Below, in pieces: positions 44,432-52,830 of a DNA stretch of 64,000 nucleotides; positions within the stretch are counted from its first letter, which is position 1; each line of letters starts with the position of its first letter. This DNA is from an uncultured Lachnospiraceae bacterium (GTDB lineage: Bacteria > Bacillota > Clostridia > Lachnospirales > Lachnospiraceae), in NCBI GenBank assembly GCA_910585905.1, contig CAJUID010000003.1, positions 1-64,000 on the forward strand, in the 5' to 3' direction. Below the pieces are notes generated by a model, which worked only from the letters and a program-made list of their open reading frames with translations, was not told where the DNA came from and searched no databases. A program made the position numbers and the translations under genes.

Positions 44432-46111
44432 ATGAAATCTGTTCAAACAAAAATATTAGTGCTTATACTTGGCTGTATCCTGCTTTCGGCAGGTCTTTTT
44501 GGCGGTGCGGGATTTTATAATGCAAGTACTGTGGTGGAAAATGATTCTGCACAGATTCTGCATCTTATTTGTGCGCAGAAGGCGCAGGAGCTTAATGCCC
44601 CATTACGAAATATTGAACAATCAGTTAATATTTTGTATCACTATATAGACAGTCAGATTGACCTGGAACGCCTTGAGACGAGTGAGACTTATGCTTATAG
44701 ATTTCTGGAAAAGATGGAGGAGGTTTCTTTAAATACCGTAAAAAATACAGAGGGGTCTATTGCTATTTATTTTCGGCTGAACCCTGAAATTAGTTCACCG
44801 TTATCTGGCGTTTTTTTGGTAAAGGATGAAAAGAGCGGGGAGTATTATGAGCATGAGATCACGCCTCTGGAAGACTATGACCAGGAAGATATGGAACATG
44901 TAGGTTGGTATTATCAGCCGATAGAGAACAAGAAGGCTACCTGGATTGACCCCTATCACAATAAAAACATAAATAAAAAAATGATCTCCTATGTTATACC
45001 AATTATCAAAGACCGGGAGACAATTGGTGTTGTGGGGATGGATATTGATTTATCTGTATTAAAGAAGATAACCAATTCTGTTGCGGTATATGACAGTGGT
45101 TATGCTTTTCTAGTTAGTCCCAAAGGGGATATTGTATATCATAAGGATTATCCTAATGGGATGCTGCAGGAGAAATTTGAAGGTTCCTTGGCTGATATTA
45201 AATATATTTTGTCAAAGCCACAGCCAGGGGAAAAAATTTATGATTATAATTGGCTTGGGCAGCCGCGGAAAATGGTCCTAAAAAAGTTAATGAATGGTAT
45301 GAGAATAGGTGTGACTGTGCCCTCAGAGGAGATTGACGAGCCTAAAAATCAATTGATTAACCAGGTTGCGCTTTCGCTAATTGTAATTATGGCAATTGCT
45401 ATCCTGCTGACGATCCATCTTAGCAAAATGGTTGTCCGTCCGTTAAAGCAGCTAACGGAGGTTGCTGGGAAAATTTCGGAGGGGGATTTGAGTGTTACGA
45501 TTGAGTGCAAGACGAAAGATGAGGTCGGGGTACTGGCAGAAAGCTTTAAAAGAACAGTAAAGCATCTAAAACAGTATATTGACTATATTAATCACCTTGC
45601 ATATACGGATGCCTTGACAAATACCCAGAATAAAACTGCCTACACTGACCGGACAAACCGTTTGGACCTGGAGATTAAAGAAGGCAGTGCAGCCTTTGCT
45701 GTGATAGTTTTGGATTTAAATAACTTAAAAAAGATGAATGATACATATGGCCATGAATATGGGGATATGCTAATTGTAGATGCGGCGGCAATTATCCAAA
45801 AGAGTTTTGGTCGGTTTTCTGTATACCGAATTGGCGGCGATGAGTTTTCTGTTATTTTGACAGATGAAGATTATGAGAATTATCAGGAGCTTTTAAAGAA
45901 TTTTAGGGAAGAGATTGTACGGTTTAATGCGGGAAACAAGCGGTACCAGACAGAATTGCAGATTGCATGTGGTGCGGCAGTGTATATCAAAGAGGTGGAC
46001 ATGAATTTTGGTGATGTGTTCCGAAGAGGAGATAAGGAGATGTATGAGAATAAGACAATGTTGAAGCAGCAGGCGAAGGAGGCGGAGCAGATTGTCACAA
46101 AAGGAAATTGA
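44432..46111 (+). CDS. Cache-HAMP-GGDEF diguanylate cyclase
   Basis: 559 residues. TM1 (about 8-28), a dCache-type extracellular sensor (about 35-300) with YDSGYAFLVSPKGDIVYH near its end, TM2 (about 312-332), HAMP (VVRPLKQLTEVAGKISEGDL), then GGDEF (about 390-550) with LTNTQNKTAY, NLKKMNDTYGHEYGD and the intact active-site loop RIGGDEFSV. It makes c-di-GMP on ligand sensing. An I-site RxxD upstream of GGDEF is not obvious, so product inhibition may be absent. The ATG at 44432 follows AAGGAG by 8 nt. The next gene starts within its end. Confidence 0.92.
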   Translation: MKSVQTKILVLILGCILLSAGLFGGAGFYNASTVVENDSAQILHLICAQKAQELNAPLRNIEQSVNILYHYIDSQIDLERLETSETYAYRFLEKMEEVSLNTVKNTEGSIAIYFRLNPEISSPLSGVFLVKDEKSGEYYEHEITPLEDYDQEDMEHVGWYYQPIENKKATWIDPYHNKNINKKMISYVIPIIKDRETIGVVGMDIDLSVLKKITNSVAVYDSGYAFLVSPKGDIVYHKDYPNGMLQEKFEGSLADIKYILSKPQPGEKIYDYNWLGQPRKMVLKKLMNGMRIGVTVPSEEIDEPKNQLINQVALSLIVIMAIAILLTIHLSKMVVRPLKQLTEVAGKISEGDLSVTIECKTKDEVGVLAESFKRTVKHLKQYIDYINHLAYTDALTNTQNKTAYTDRTNRLDLEIKEGSAAFAVIVLDLNNLKKMNDTYGHEYGDMLIVDAAAIIQKSFGRFSVYRIGGDEFSVILTDEDYENYQELLKNFREEIVRFNAGNKRYQTELQIACGAAVYIKEVDMNFGDVFRRGDKEMYENKTMLKQQAKEAEQIVTKGN

Positions 46112-47360
46112 GGACTTATTTTCGTTTATTGCAGAATGTCCGACTGCGTTTCATGTTGTGGATGCAGTTAGAAAACAGCTAACAGCAAATGGTTTTTTGG
46201 AACTTGAGGAACAAGAGTGCTGGAAGGTACATCCGGGAGGAAAATATTTTGTAGTGAGAAATGAGTCTTCCCTTATTAGTTTTGCTCTGCCAAAGCAGGA
46301 GATTTTTGGTTTTCACATGGCGGCAAGCCATACGGATTCCCCGGCTTTTAAGGTGAAGGTGAATCCTGAAATCTCAGAAAATTCGTATGTTAAATTAAAT
46401 ACAGAAAAATATGGTGGGATGATTTTGTCTACTTGGCTGGATCGTCCGCTTTCTGTTGCTGGAAGAGTGTTTTTTGAGGATGCAGATGGCGAAATAGAAC
46501 AGAGGTTGGTTCACATTGACAGGGATCTTCTTGTGATTCCCAATCTTGCCATTCATATGAACCGTGAAATCAATCAGGGATTTTCTTATAACCCGCAGGT
46601 GGATATGCTTCCAATTTTTTCGGATAAAAAAGGGAAGACGCTTCTTAGTCTAGTTGCAGAGGAAGCGGGGATTGACCAGAAGGAGATTTTGTCAGATGAT
46701 CTATTTGTCTATGTTAGACAGAAAGGTTGCTTTATTGGGGAGAATGGGCAGTGGATACTCTCTCCGAGGTTAGATGACTTGGAGTGTGTTTATGCCTCAA
46801 TGCAGGGGTTGCTTGTCTCAAAACCGCAGCACTTTATTGCCTTAAGTGCTTTTTTTGATAATGAGGAAGTAGGCAGCAGTACAAAACAGGGGGCAGATTC
46901 TACCTTTTTGGAGCAGGTGATTGCCAGGATTGCAGAGTCCCTTTCTCTGCCAGACGATGAAGCAAGGCGTCTTCTGGCTAAAAGTTTTTTGATTTCCGCA
47001 GATAATGCCCATGCAATCCATCCAAACCATCCAGAAAAGGCAGATCCAACGAACCGCCCTAAAATGAATGGCGGTATTGTGTTGAAATATCATGGTGGGC
47101 AAAAGTATACGACGGATGGCTATTCAGGTGCATATTTTTCCAAGCTTTGCCGTGATGCAGGCGTTGCTTACCAGACATATTGCGGTCGTTCGGATATTGC
47201 TGGAGGCTCAACGCTTGGAAATATTTCGACGGCACATGTTTCTGTGCCGTCGGTTGATATTGGGTTTGCACAGCTTGCGATGCACTCCGCAGTAGAAACA
47301 GCTGGTGCAAAAGACTTGGCACAGGGGATTAAGTTGTTTAGACACTATTGGTCAAAATAA
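46092..47360 (+). CDS. apeB: M18 family aminopeptidase (aspartyl aminopeptidase-like)
   Basis: 422 residues starting with TTG, 8 nt after AAGGAGG, and overlapping the GGDEF gene by 20 nt. Active-site motifs: ASHTDSPAFKVK, SPRLDDLECVYA, FDNEEVGSSTKQGADSTFL, SADNAHAIHPNHPEKADP, CGRSDIAGGSTLG and AMHSAVETAGAKDL, all typical of the aspartyl aminopeptidase branch (about 430 aa). It differs from the 465-residue paralogue at 29814 in length and motif wording, so the two may have different side-chain preference. Confidence 0.93.
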   Translation: MSQKEIEDLFSFIAECPTAFHVVDAVRKQLTANGFLELEEQECWKVHPGGKYFVVRNESSLISFALPKQEIFGFHMAASHTDSPAFKVKVNPEISENSYVKLNTEKYGGMILSTWLDRPLSVAGRVFFEDADGEIEQRLVHIDRDLLVIPNLAIHMNREINQGFSYNPQVDMLPIFSDKKGKTLLSLVAEEAGIDQKEILSDDLFVYVRQKGCFIGENGQWILSPRLDDLECVYASMQGLLVSKPQHFIALSAFFDNEEVGSSTKQGADSTFLEQVIARIAESLSLPDDEARRLLAKSFLISADNAHAIHPNHPEKADPTNRPKMNGGIVLKYHGGQKYTTDGYSGAYFSKLCRDAGVAYQTYCGRSDIAGGSTLGNISTAHVSVPSVDIGFAQLAMHSAVETAGAKDLAQGIKLFRHYWSK

Positions 47361-47401
47361 TCACCAGTGCAGGTGATGCGTTTTGCATCAGTATAGTGGT
47401 T

Positions 47402-47428
47402 GGCACAAGCGAAGTCTGTGCCTATTTT
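47402..47428 (+). terminator. Terminator cassette downstream of apeB, first of two
   Basis: GGCACA / TGTGCC around loop AGCGAAGTC, then TATTTT. It is preceded by TAGTGGTTG, which recurs before the second copy. Confidence 0.65.
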
Positions 47429-47476
47429 CAACTTAATATAGTTAGGATACTACGCAATAGTATGGTGGTTGCCAAC

Positions 47477-47531
47477 AAAAAAGCTTATAGCTTTTTTGCT
47501 AGGGCACAAGCGAAGTCTGTGCCCTTTTTTT
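47477..47531 (+). terminator. Terminator cassette downstream of apeB, second copy
   Basis: An AAAAAAGC/GCTTTTTT hairpin at 47477-47497, then GGGCACA / TGTGCCC around loop AGCGAAGTC (47502-47524) followed by a run of eight T. It stops apeB transcription just before the converging split gene. Confidence 0.9.
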
Positions 47532-48306
47532 CAGGCCATTTCTGCGATTCGGCTTACGCCCACGTAGATTTCTGATATTTTGTACCATGTCGGATAGTCA
47601 ACTGCTCCGGTCTGTGGCAGGTTGAAGACTTTCTGGAACACGCGGACGGCATTTGCCGTATTTTCCCCATAGATACCATCAGCTGCTATTTTGGGGATCA
47701 GCGGGTATGCGCCGGCTATTACATTAATCTGCTGCTGCATCTGGCGTACTTTGCTGCCGGTGCTGCCAATGGTCAGGTTTGTGCCAGGCCATGAGGAAGG
47801 AATGCCGGATATCTCTTCGGAGGTATTGATAAAGATGGAATCCCCATAAAAATAGCGCAGGATTTCAATGGCGCTGTAGCCATTATCACCGAGTGTCTTG
47901 GATTCCCACTGGCGCATCCAGGTCGGGCAGGAGACGCGTTTTCCATCGCAATACTGCGTGAAAAGCGGCTGTACTACATTGGGACGGGACAGATAGTTGG
48001 AAAAAATAGTATCGACGGCTGTTGAAATGCTGTCAAAAATATTTCTGCCAGGAATCCATTTTTGATCATAGGCGGTGGAGCTGGTAATAGTGAAATCTTT
48101 CCCACGATTTCTGTACCACTCAGTATAAACGCGATTTAGCGTGATAGACTGGATTGCCAGGATGTTGGCGAATCTTGTCTGTTCCGGCCAGGTGGCATAG
48201 ATTTCACTTGAAGCTACATTTTTGATGTAATCTTTGTATTTCACATAATAATCTTTTGCAGATGAGTCATTTGGCGGTCCGTCATGGACGATTACATATT
48301 CGGGGG
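47531..48306 (-). pseudogene. C-terminal half of a split peptidoglycan-binding-domain protein
   Basis: About 258 codons from EYVIVHDGPPNDSS to the stop. An enzymatic-looking middle (NVASSEIYATWPEQTRFANILA, ITLNRVYTEWYRN, FTITSSTAYDQKWI, FTQYCDGKRVSCP, WESKTLGDNGYSAIEIL) is followed by a C-terminal peptidoglycan-binding type 1 domain (IGSTGSKVRQMQQQINVI, ADGIYGENTANAVRVFQKVF, PTWYKISEIYV). Its natural N-terminal half is at 53609-54102, 5.3 kb away on the same strand. The open frame extends to 48427 into the element but has no plausible start. No stop or frameshift has accumulated, so the half is either freshly cut or kept intact because the element can excise. Confidence 0.85.
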
Positions 48307-48333
48307 ATGGAGTGCGAAAATTAAAGCGAAGAA

Positions 48334-49632
48334 ATGAGGGTATGTTTGAAAGAGAAAAAAATTCATTGGGAAAAATTAGATAATACAGCAAATCTTTTTC
48401 CGGCAATTGCCGGACAAAACACAACAAATGTATATAGGATTTCTGTTACATTGACGGAATATATTGAGGAGGAGCTCTTACAGGAGGCGTTAGATAAAGT
48501 TCTGCCGCGGTTTGATACATTCCGTGTGCGGCTCCGAAAGGGAATTTTCTGGTATTATTTTGAAACAAATGCAAGGCCGGCTCCGGTGGTGCGCATGGAG
48601 AGTGAGTACCCCTGCCGTTACATTGAGCCATATGCAAATAATAATTATCTGTTTCGGATTACTTACTATAAAAACAGGATTAATTTAGAGGTTTTTCATG
48701 TTCTTGCAGATGGCATGGGGGGCGTGAATTTTTTGCGCGAAATCACATATCAGTATCTTCGTTTAAAATATGCGGAGTTAGAAAAGAATGAATCGGATGA
48801 GTTTTCGGACGAGACTTCTATGAATACAGAAGACAGTTATGTGAAAAATTATAAAAAAGGCCACAAAAAAGGATACCAGACAAAGAGGGCAGTCTCCGTT
48901 AAGGGAGAAATGCTTTTGGCTGGTGAGATGAGTGTAATCCACGGCTATATGCCGGTTACAGAGCTGAAGGAGACATGCAGGAAGTATGATGTTAGTATAA
49001 ATGAATATTTTACTGCGGTTTTTCTGTATAGTATTTATATGGAATATTTGCATGGGCAGCCGTCAAAGAGGCCGGTTGCGGCGAGTATCCCTGTCAATTT
49101 GCGCCCGTTTTTTGATTCGCTGACGACGAGGAATTTTTTTGTAATGGTGAGTGCTGTATTTAAGCCCGACCGCGAAAATATTTCATTTGAGGAGGTTGTG
49201 TCTATTGTGAGGAAAAGCCTTAGGGATCAGATTAATAAGGAGCATTTAGAGGAGCTTTTTTCTTACAATGTGTCAAATCAGAAAAATATTTTCCTGCGTT
49301 TTGTACCGATTTTTATTAAGATATTGGCAATGCGTTTTGTGTACCGCTCATCGGCAAAGGCAAATACGACAACCGTTACCAATATTGGAAATATCAAGGT
49401 GGAAGAGCCGTATCAGCCATACATCCGTCATTTTCATGCGATGATTTCCCGCTCTACGGGACAGAATATAAAGGGTGCGGTCTGTTCCTATCAAAATACA
49501 ATGGTGTTTACGATTACATCGGTATTAGCGGATGCATCAATCCAGAAAAGGTTTTTCCGCATGCTGGCGGAAGATGGGATATCAGTAACGGTTGAGACGA
49601 ATGGTGTGATTGGAGAGGGAAATAATGAATAA
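48334..49632 (+). CDS. Condensation/alcohol acetyltransferase-like protein
   Basis: About 430 residues of the CoA-dependent acyltransferase/condensation superfamily. The catalytic motif HxxxDG is present as FHVLADGMGG near residue 130. DKVLPRFDTFRVRL and a C-terminal part with PVAASIPVNLRPFF and TVTNIGNI support the two-lobed fold. The start is uncertain: ATG at 48334, or TTG at 48346 with GAGGG 5 nt before, which gives MKEKKIHWEKL. It lies only about 30 bp from the element end, so no promoter fits between. It overlaps the DUF6320 gene by 8 nt. Probably acylates a lipid or sugar alcohol; acceptor unknown. Confidence 0.75.
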   Translation: MRVCLKEKKIHWEKLDNTANLFPAIAGQNTTNVYRISVTLTEYIEEELLQEALDKVLPRFDTFRVRLRKGIFWYYFETNARPAPVVRMESEYPCRYIEPYANNNYLFRITYYKNRINLEVFHVLADGMGGVNFLREITYQYLRLKYAELEKNESDEFSDETSMNTEDSYVKNYKKGHKKGYQTKRAVSVKGEMLLAGEMSVIHGYMPVTELKETCRKYDVSINEYFTAVFLYSIYMEYLHGQPSKRPVAASIPVNLRPFFDSLTTRNFFVMVSAVFKPDRENISFEEVVSIVRKSLRDQINKEHLEELFSYNVSNQKNIFLRFVPIFIKILAMRFVYRSSAKANTTTVTNIGNIKVEEPYQPYIRHFHAMISRSTGQNIKGAVCSYQNTMVFTITSVLADASIQKRFFRMLAEDGISVTVETNGVIGEGNNE

Positions 49633-50290
49633 GTGCAAGAGATGTAATATTCAGATTGTAGATAATACAGAAATCTGTCCCTTATGCGGAAATGTGGTTA
49701 CCAAGGAGGGGGAGGAACAGTTTGATGCGTACCCGGATATCAGAGATAAGATTAAGTTATTAAAAAAGCTAGTGGTTATAGCGATTTATCTGCTGGTGGT
49801 ACTTGAGATTGGACTGTGCCTAATTGATTATTATACAGACTACTGGATTGGCTGGTCAATTGTGACAGGTATCTGCATTTTATATACTATATTTACATTG
49901 GTTTATTCTGTCAATCAAAAAAACGGGCACATCCGAAAAATTTTTATGCAGTTTGCTGCGGCACTTGTTTTTATGTTGGCGGCAGATGCGGCAACCGGAG
50001 TGACCGGGTGGTCAGTTATATATGGGCTGCCTTGTGCGGTGCTTCTTTTGGATGCTATTCTTGTGGCATGTATGTTAATTAATTTTGCAAATTGGCAGAG
50101 TTATCTATTGGTTCAGCTTTTTGCGGTGCTGGTAAGTTTGGTGCTTTTAATCTTGTTTTTGACAGGGGTTACCGTAAAGCCGGTTCTTCCATGGACTTCA
50201 TTTGGTGTATCTGCACTGATTTTTTCTTTTTGTTTAAGTATTGGTTTTCGGAAGGCAAAGAATGAGCTAAAAAGAAGGTTTTATATTTAA
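49625..50290 (+). CDS. DUF6320 zinc-ribbon membrane protein
   Basis: 221 residues. An N-terminal zinc ribbon (CKRCNIQI..CPLCGNVV, two CxxC pairs) is followed by six to seven TM helices (about 50-210). This matches the DUF6320 layout as I recall it. The ATG at 49625 is chosen after GGAGAGGGA; an upstream ATG at 49610 is less likely. It overlaps the acyltransferase gene by 8 nt. In Clostridia such proteins occur between an acetyltransferase-like and an alpha/beta hydrolase gene, as here, suggesting a functional trio at the membrane. Function unknown. Confidence 0.7.
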   Translation: MNKCKRCNIQIVDNTEICPLCGNVVTKEGEEQFDAYPDIRDKIKLLKKLVVIAIYLLVVLEIGLCLIDYYTDYWIGWSIVTGICILYTIFTLVYSVNQKNGHIRKIFMQFAAALVFMLAADAATGVTGWSVIYGLPCAVLLLDAILVACMLINFANWQSYLLVQLFAVLVSLVLLILFLTGVTVKPVLPWTSFGVSALIFSFCLSIGFRKAKNELKRRFYI

Positions 50291-50320
50291 CTTTGCAGTA
50301 TTTTGGCAGGGAGATACCCA

Positions 50321-50346
50321 GATTGCGATTTAGCATTCTGTGCTGA
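50321..50346 (+). repeat. 26-bp repeated word (second copy 15771-15796)
   Basis: GATTGCGATTTAGCATTCTG then TGCTGA; 24 of 26 identical to 15771-15796. Located 45 bp before the alpha/beta hydrolase gene. Confidence 0.5.
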
Positions 50347-50391
50347 TATTGATAACGGTATGTCAGTCTAGGAAAGGAATAGGAATACAGC

Positions 50392-51312
50392 GTGAAAGAG
50401 GACATTAGTATACAAGCGAAAATGGTGCGGGAGTTTATTCGGATTGTTACATCGGAGCGTCTGATTGGGCCAAAGATTCAGGACGGGACATTTCGGAAAA
50501 AAGTAATTGAACCGGCGTGGCACTGTCCTGACGGGTATGCGAGCCTACGGCTTAATATAAAGAATTGTGATATTGAAATTTTAACACCTCCAGACCGAAA
50601 TACGGAGATGGCAGTGCTGCAGCTTCACGGCGGCGGGTATATTGGCAGGCTGAAAAATGCTTACAGGGATTTTGCAAAGTTTTACAGTGATATGCGGGGG
50701 GGAATGCGTGTGTTTACGTTGGATTACCGGGTTGCGCCAAAGCATCCCTATCCGGCGGCGCTAAAAGATGCATATCAGGCATATTGTTTTATGCAGGGGC
50801 TTGGATATCGGGGTAGTCAGGTGATATTGGCAGGGGATTCTGCCGGGGGAGGCCTGGCATTAGCCCTTTGTGGTTATTTGCGGGATCATGGTCTGGAGCT
50901 TCCAAGCGCTGCTGTTTTGATGTCGCCGTGGACGGATTTGACGGCTTCAGGGGCATCGTATGAAGAGAACTATACAAAAGACCCGTTGTTTGGGAATACA
51001 AGGGAGAGCATGATTTATAATGGTGAATATTATGGCAGTCACGACCCGGCAGACCCATATATTTCGCCTTTGTTTGGAGAATTTAATGGATTCCCATCAA
51101 TGCTCTTTCAGGTCGGAAGCATCGAAATGCTATTGAGCGATACAACGGAGGCCGTAAAAAAAGCAAGGAGTGCCGGGTGTGAAGTGAAAGAAACCATCTA
51201 TGAAGGGATGTTCCATGTGTTCCAGATGGCAATGAACCGGATGCCAGAGTCAGAAAAAGCATGGGAGGAGGTTGCGCAATTTGTCAATGGGGTGCCAGAG
51301 GTTTCAGTGTAA
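50392..51312 (+). CDS. Alpha/beta hydrolase (hormone-sensitive lipase-like)
   Basis: 306 residues, GTG start with AAAGGA and AGGAA upstream. HSL-type features: oxyanion motif LHGGGYIG, YRVAPKHPYPAALKDAYQAY, nucleophile elbow LAGDSAGGGLALAL, acid region near QVGSIEMLLSDT and His in GMFHVFQMAM. It is a cytoplasmic esterase/deacylase by family. Third cargo gene of the element after the acetyltransferase-like and DUF6320 genes, so a paired acylation/deacylation role is an attractive inference. Confidence 0.88.
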   Translation: MKEDISIQAKMVREFIRIVTSERLIGPKIQDGTFRKKVIEPAWHCPDGYASLRLNIKNCDIEILTPPDRNTEMAVLQLHGGGYIGRLKNAYRDFAKFYSDMRGGMRVFTLDYRVAPKHPYPAALKDAYQAYCFMQGLGYRGSQVILAGDSAGGGLALALCGYLRDHGLELPSAAVLMSPWTDLTASGASYEENYTKDPLFGNTRESMIYNGEYYGSHDPADPYISPLFGEFNGFPSMLFQVGSIEMLLSDTTEAVKKARSAGCEVKETIYEGMFHVFQMAMNRMPESEKAWEEVAQFVNGVPEVSV

Positions 51313-51345
51313 GCATAAAATAGTTTTCTTTCTCACGCAACCTGA

Positions 51346-51672
51346 TGTTTCTTAAATCCTAATCTTGCAAATGGCAGCATAATTACTGTGGCAGGAATCA
51401 TGAAAATAGGTGAATCTGCGGAAGAAACCGTGATTCGGGAAGTAAAAGAAGAAATTGGCCAAGATGTTGAACAACTGGAGTTTGTAAGCAGCTATTCTTA
51501 TGAAAAAAAGGAGATGCTTATGCTTGGGTACAAGGCGGTTGTAAAAAAGAAGAGTTTTAAATTATCTGCTGAGGTGGATTCTGTAGAATGGGTAAAATAC
51601 GAAGAAGCATTATCTTTGCTGCGAGAGGGAAGTGTAGCTTGGCAACTTGTCAAAACAATAATAGAGCAGTAA
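51346..51672 (+). pseudogene. 5'-truncated NUDIX hydrolase remnant
   Basis: The open frame encodes ITVAGIMKIGESAEETVIRE then VKEEIGQDVE, a full Nudix-box pattern (GX5EX7REVKEEIG), and a C-terminal third resembling NudC-type NAD+ diphosphatases. The N-terminal domain and a ribosome binding site are missing. GTG at 51388 could start a 94-residue product, but the upstream in-frame residues already look homologous, so I read it as a decayed fragment. Confidence 0.6.
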
Positions 51673-51707
51673 TGTTTCATTTGAATACTAAATCAAATCA
51701 TGTACAC

Positions 51708-51790
51708 AGTGAAAAATTGGCGAAATATCTGATTGATGGATAATTGCAGAGTATCCCTTCTTTAAAATGGGGAGAGCCAAATATCCCCTA
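51708..51790 (+). repeat. 80-bp interspersed sequence (other copy at 1-85)
   Basis: AAAAATTGGCGAA, ATGGATAATTGCAGAGTATC, CTTC and AAAATGGGGAGAG follow the order seen at 1-85. It lies 75 bp upstream of the first recombinase gene, inside the element. Confidence 0.5.
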
Positions 51791-51864
51791 AGAATTGATA
51801 TTTCAACAGGCATAGTCCATGCATTCTGCGAAATAGTATATAAAAAAATGGGAGTTTTGATTGG

Positions 51865-52830
51865 ATGGAACATTTGACGGTGCTGCCAGAGCAGAAAATC
51901 CGGTGTGGTTCGTATCTTAGGATTTCACGGGAGGATGGTACAGAGGGCGAGAGTAATAGCCTGCAGAATCAGAGAAAGCTGATCGAGCATTATGTGGCAG
52001 AACATCCAGAGTTTATTTTGTGCAGAGAGTGGAGCGATGATGGGATCAGCGGGAGTCATTTTAAAAGGCAGGGCGTGCAGGAACTTTTTCAGGCTGTAGA
52101 GCAGGGAGAGATCGACTGTATTTTGGTAAAGGACTTATCAAGGTTTGGCAGGGAATATATTGAGACTGGGTATTATCTGCAGGAATATTTTCCAAGCCAT
52201 TATGTGCGTTTTATAGCTATCTGTGATGGCTATGACAGCAGCACTAGTGAATTTATGGAGCAAAGTCTTCTGATGCCGATTCTTAATATCCTCAATGATA
52301 GTTATTGCCAGGATATTTCTAAGAAAGTCAGGATGCAGCAGATGATAAAGCGTAGGGAGGGCGCCTATATCGGCGCTTTTTGTGTGTATGGGTATAAAAA
52401 GGATGACAAAAATCCAAACCATCTAATGGTAGACAGGGAACCTGCGGGTGTTGTGCAGTACATTTTTGCGCTGCGGCTTCTGGGGAATTCTGCAGAAAAA
52501 ATATGTGCCCGCCTAAATGATGAGAAGATTCCGTCACCTTACCAGTATAAAAAACTATTGGGGAGTGCATATGCATCCGGTCTGGCAGGGGAGGAGGATA
52601 GCCGTTGGCATCCTGGAGCAGTGCGGAGAATCCTGCACAATGAGATGTATACAGGTGTGATGGTACAGGGAAAGAGGAGAAAAATAAGCTATAAATTGTC
52701 CATTAGGGAAAATGTGCCGACGGAGGAATGGATTCGTGTTGAGGGGACACATGAGCCAATTGTTCCAAGACAGGCATTTGAGTTTGCAAAAAAGCCATTG
52801 CGGGCAGCAGGGAGGCATAATAGGGCATGA
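51865..52830 (+). CDS. Short large-type serine recombinase, subunit 1
   Basis: 321 residues. The resolvase/invertase catalytic domain (about 10-150) has CGSYLRISRED with the nucleophile Ser, SLQNQRKLIEHY, WSDDGISGSHFKR, and VKDLSRFGREYIETGYYL (catalytic Arg). Then comes a recombinase (DNA-binding) domain with GAYIGAFCVYGYKKD, LNDEKIPSPYQYK and AVRRILHNEMYTGVMVQGKR. The protein ends near residue 321, where large serine recombinases (450-550 aa) continue with a zinc-ribbon and coiled coil. It overlaps the second recombinase gene by 4 nt (ATGA). It probably excises or integrates the element together with its partner. Confidence 0.88.
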   Translation: MEHLTVLPEQKIRCGSYLRISREDGTEGESNSLQNQRKLIEHYVAEHPEFILCREWSDDGISGSHFKRQGVQELFQAVEQGEIDCILVKDLSRFGREYIETGYYLQEYFPSHYVRFIAICDGYDSSTSEFMEQSLLMPILNILNDSYCQDISKKVRMQQMIKRREGAYIGAFCVYGYKKDDKNPNHLMVDREPAGVVQYIFALRLLGNSAEKICARLNDEKIPSPYQYKKLLGSAYASGLAGEEDSRWHPGAVRRILHNEMYTGVMVQGKRRKISYKLSIRENVPTEEWIRVEGTHEPIVPRQAFEFAKKPLRAAGRHNRA

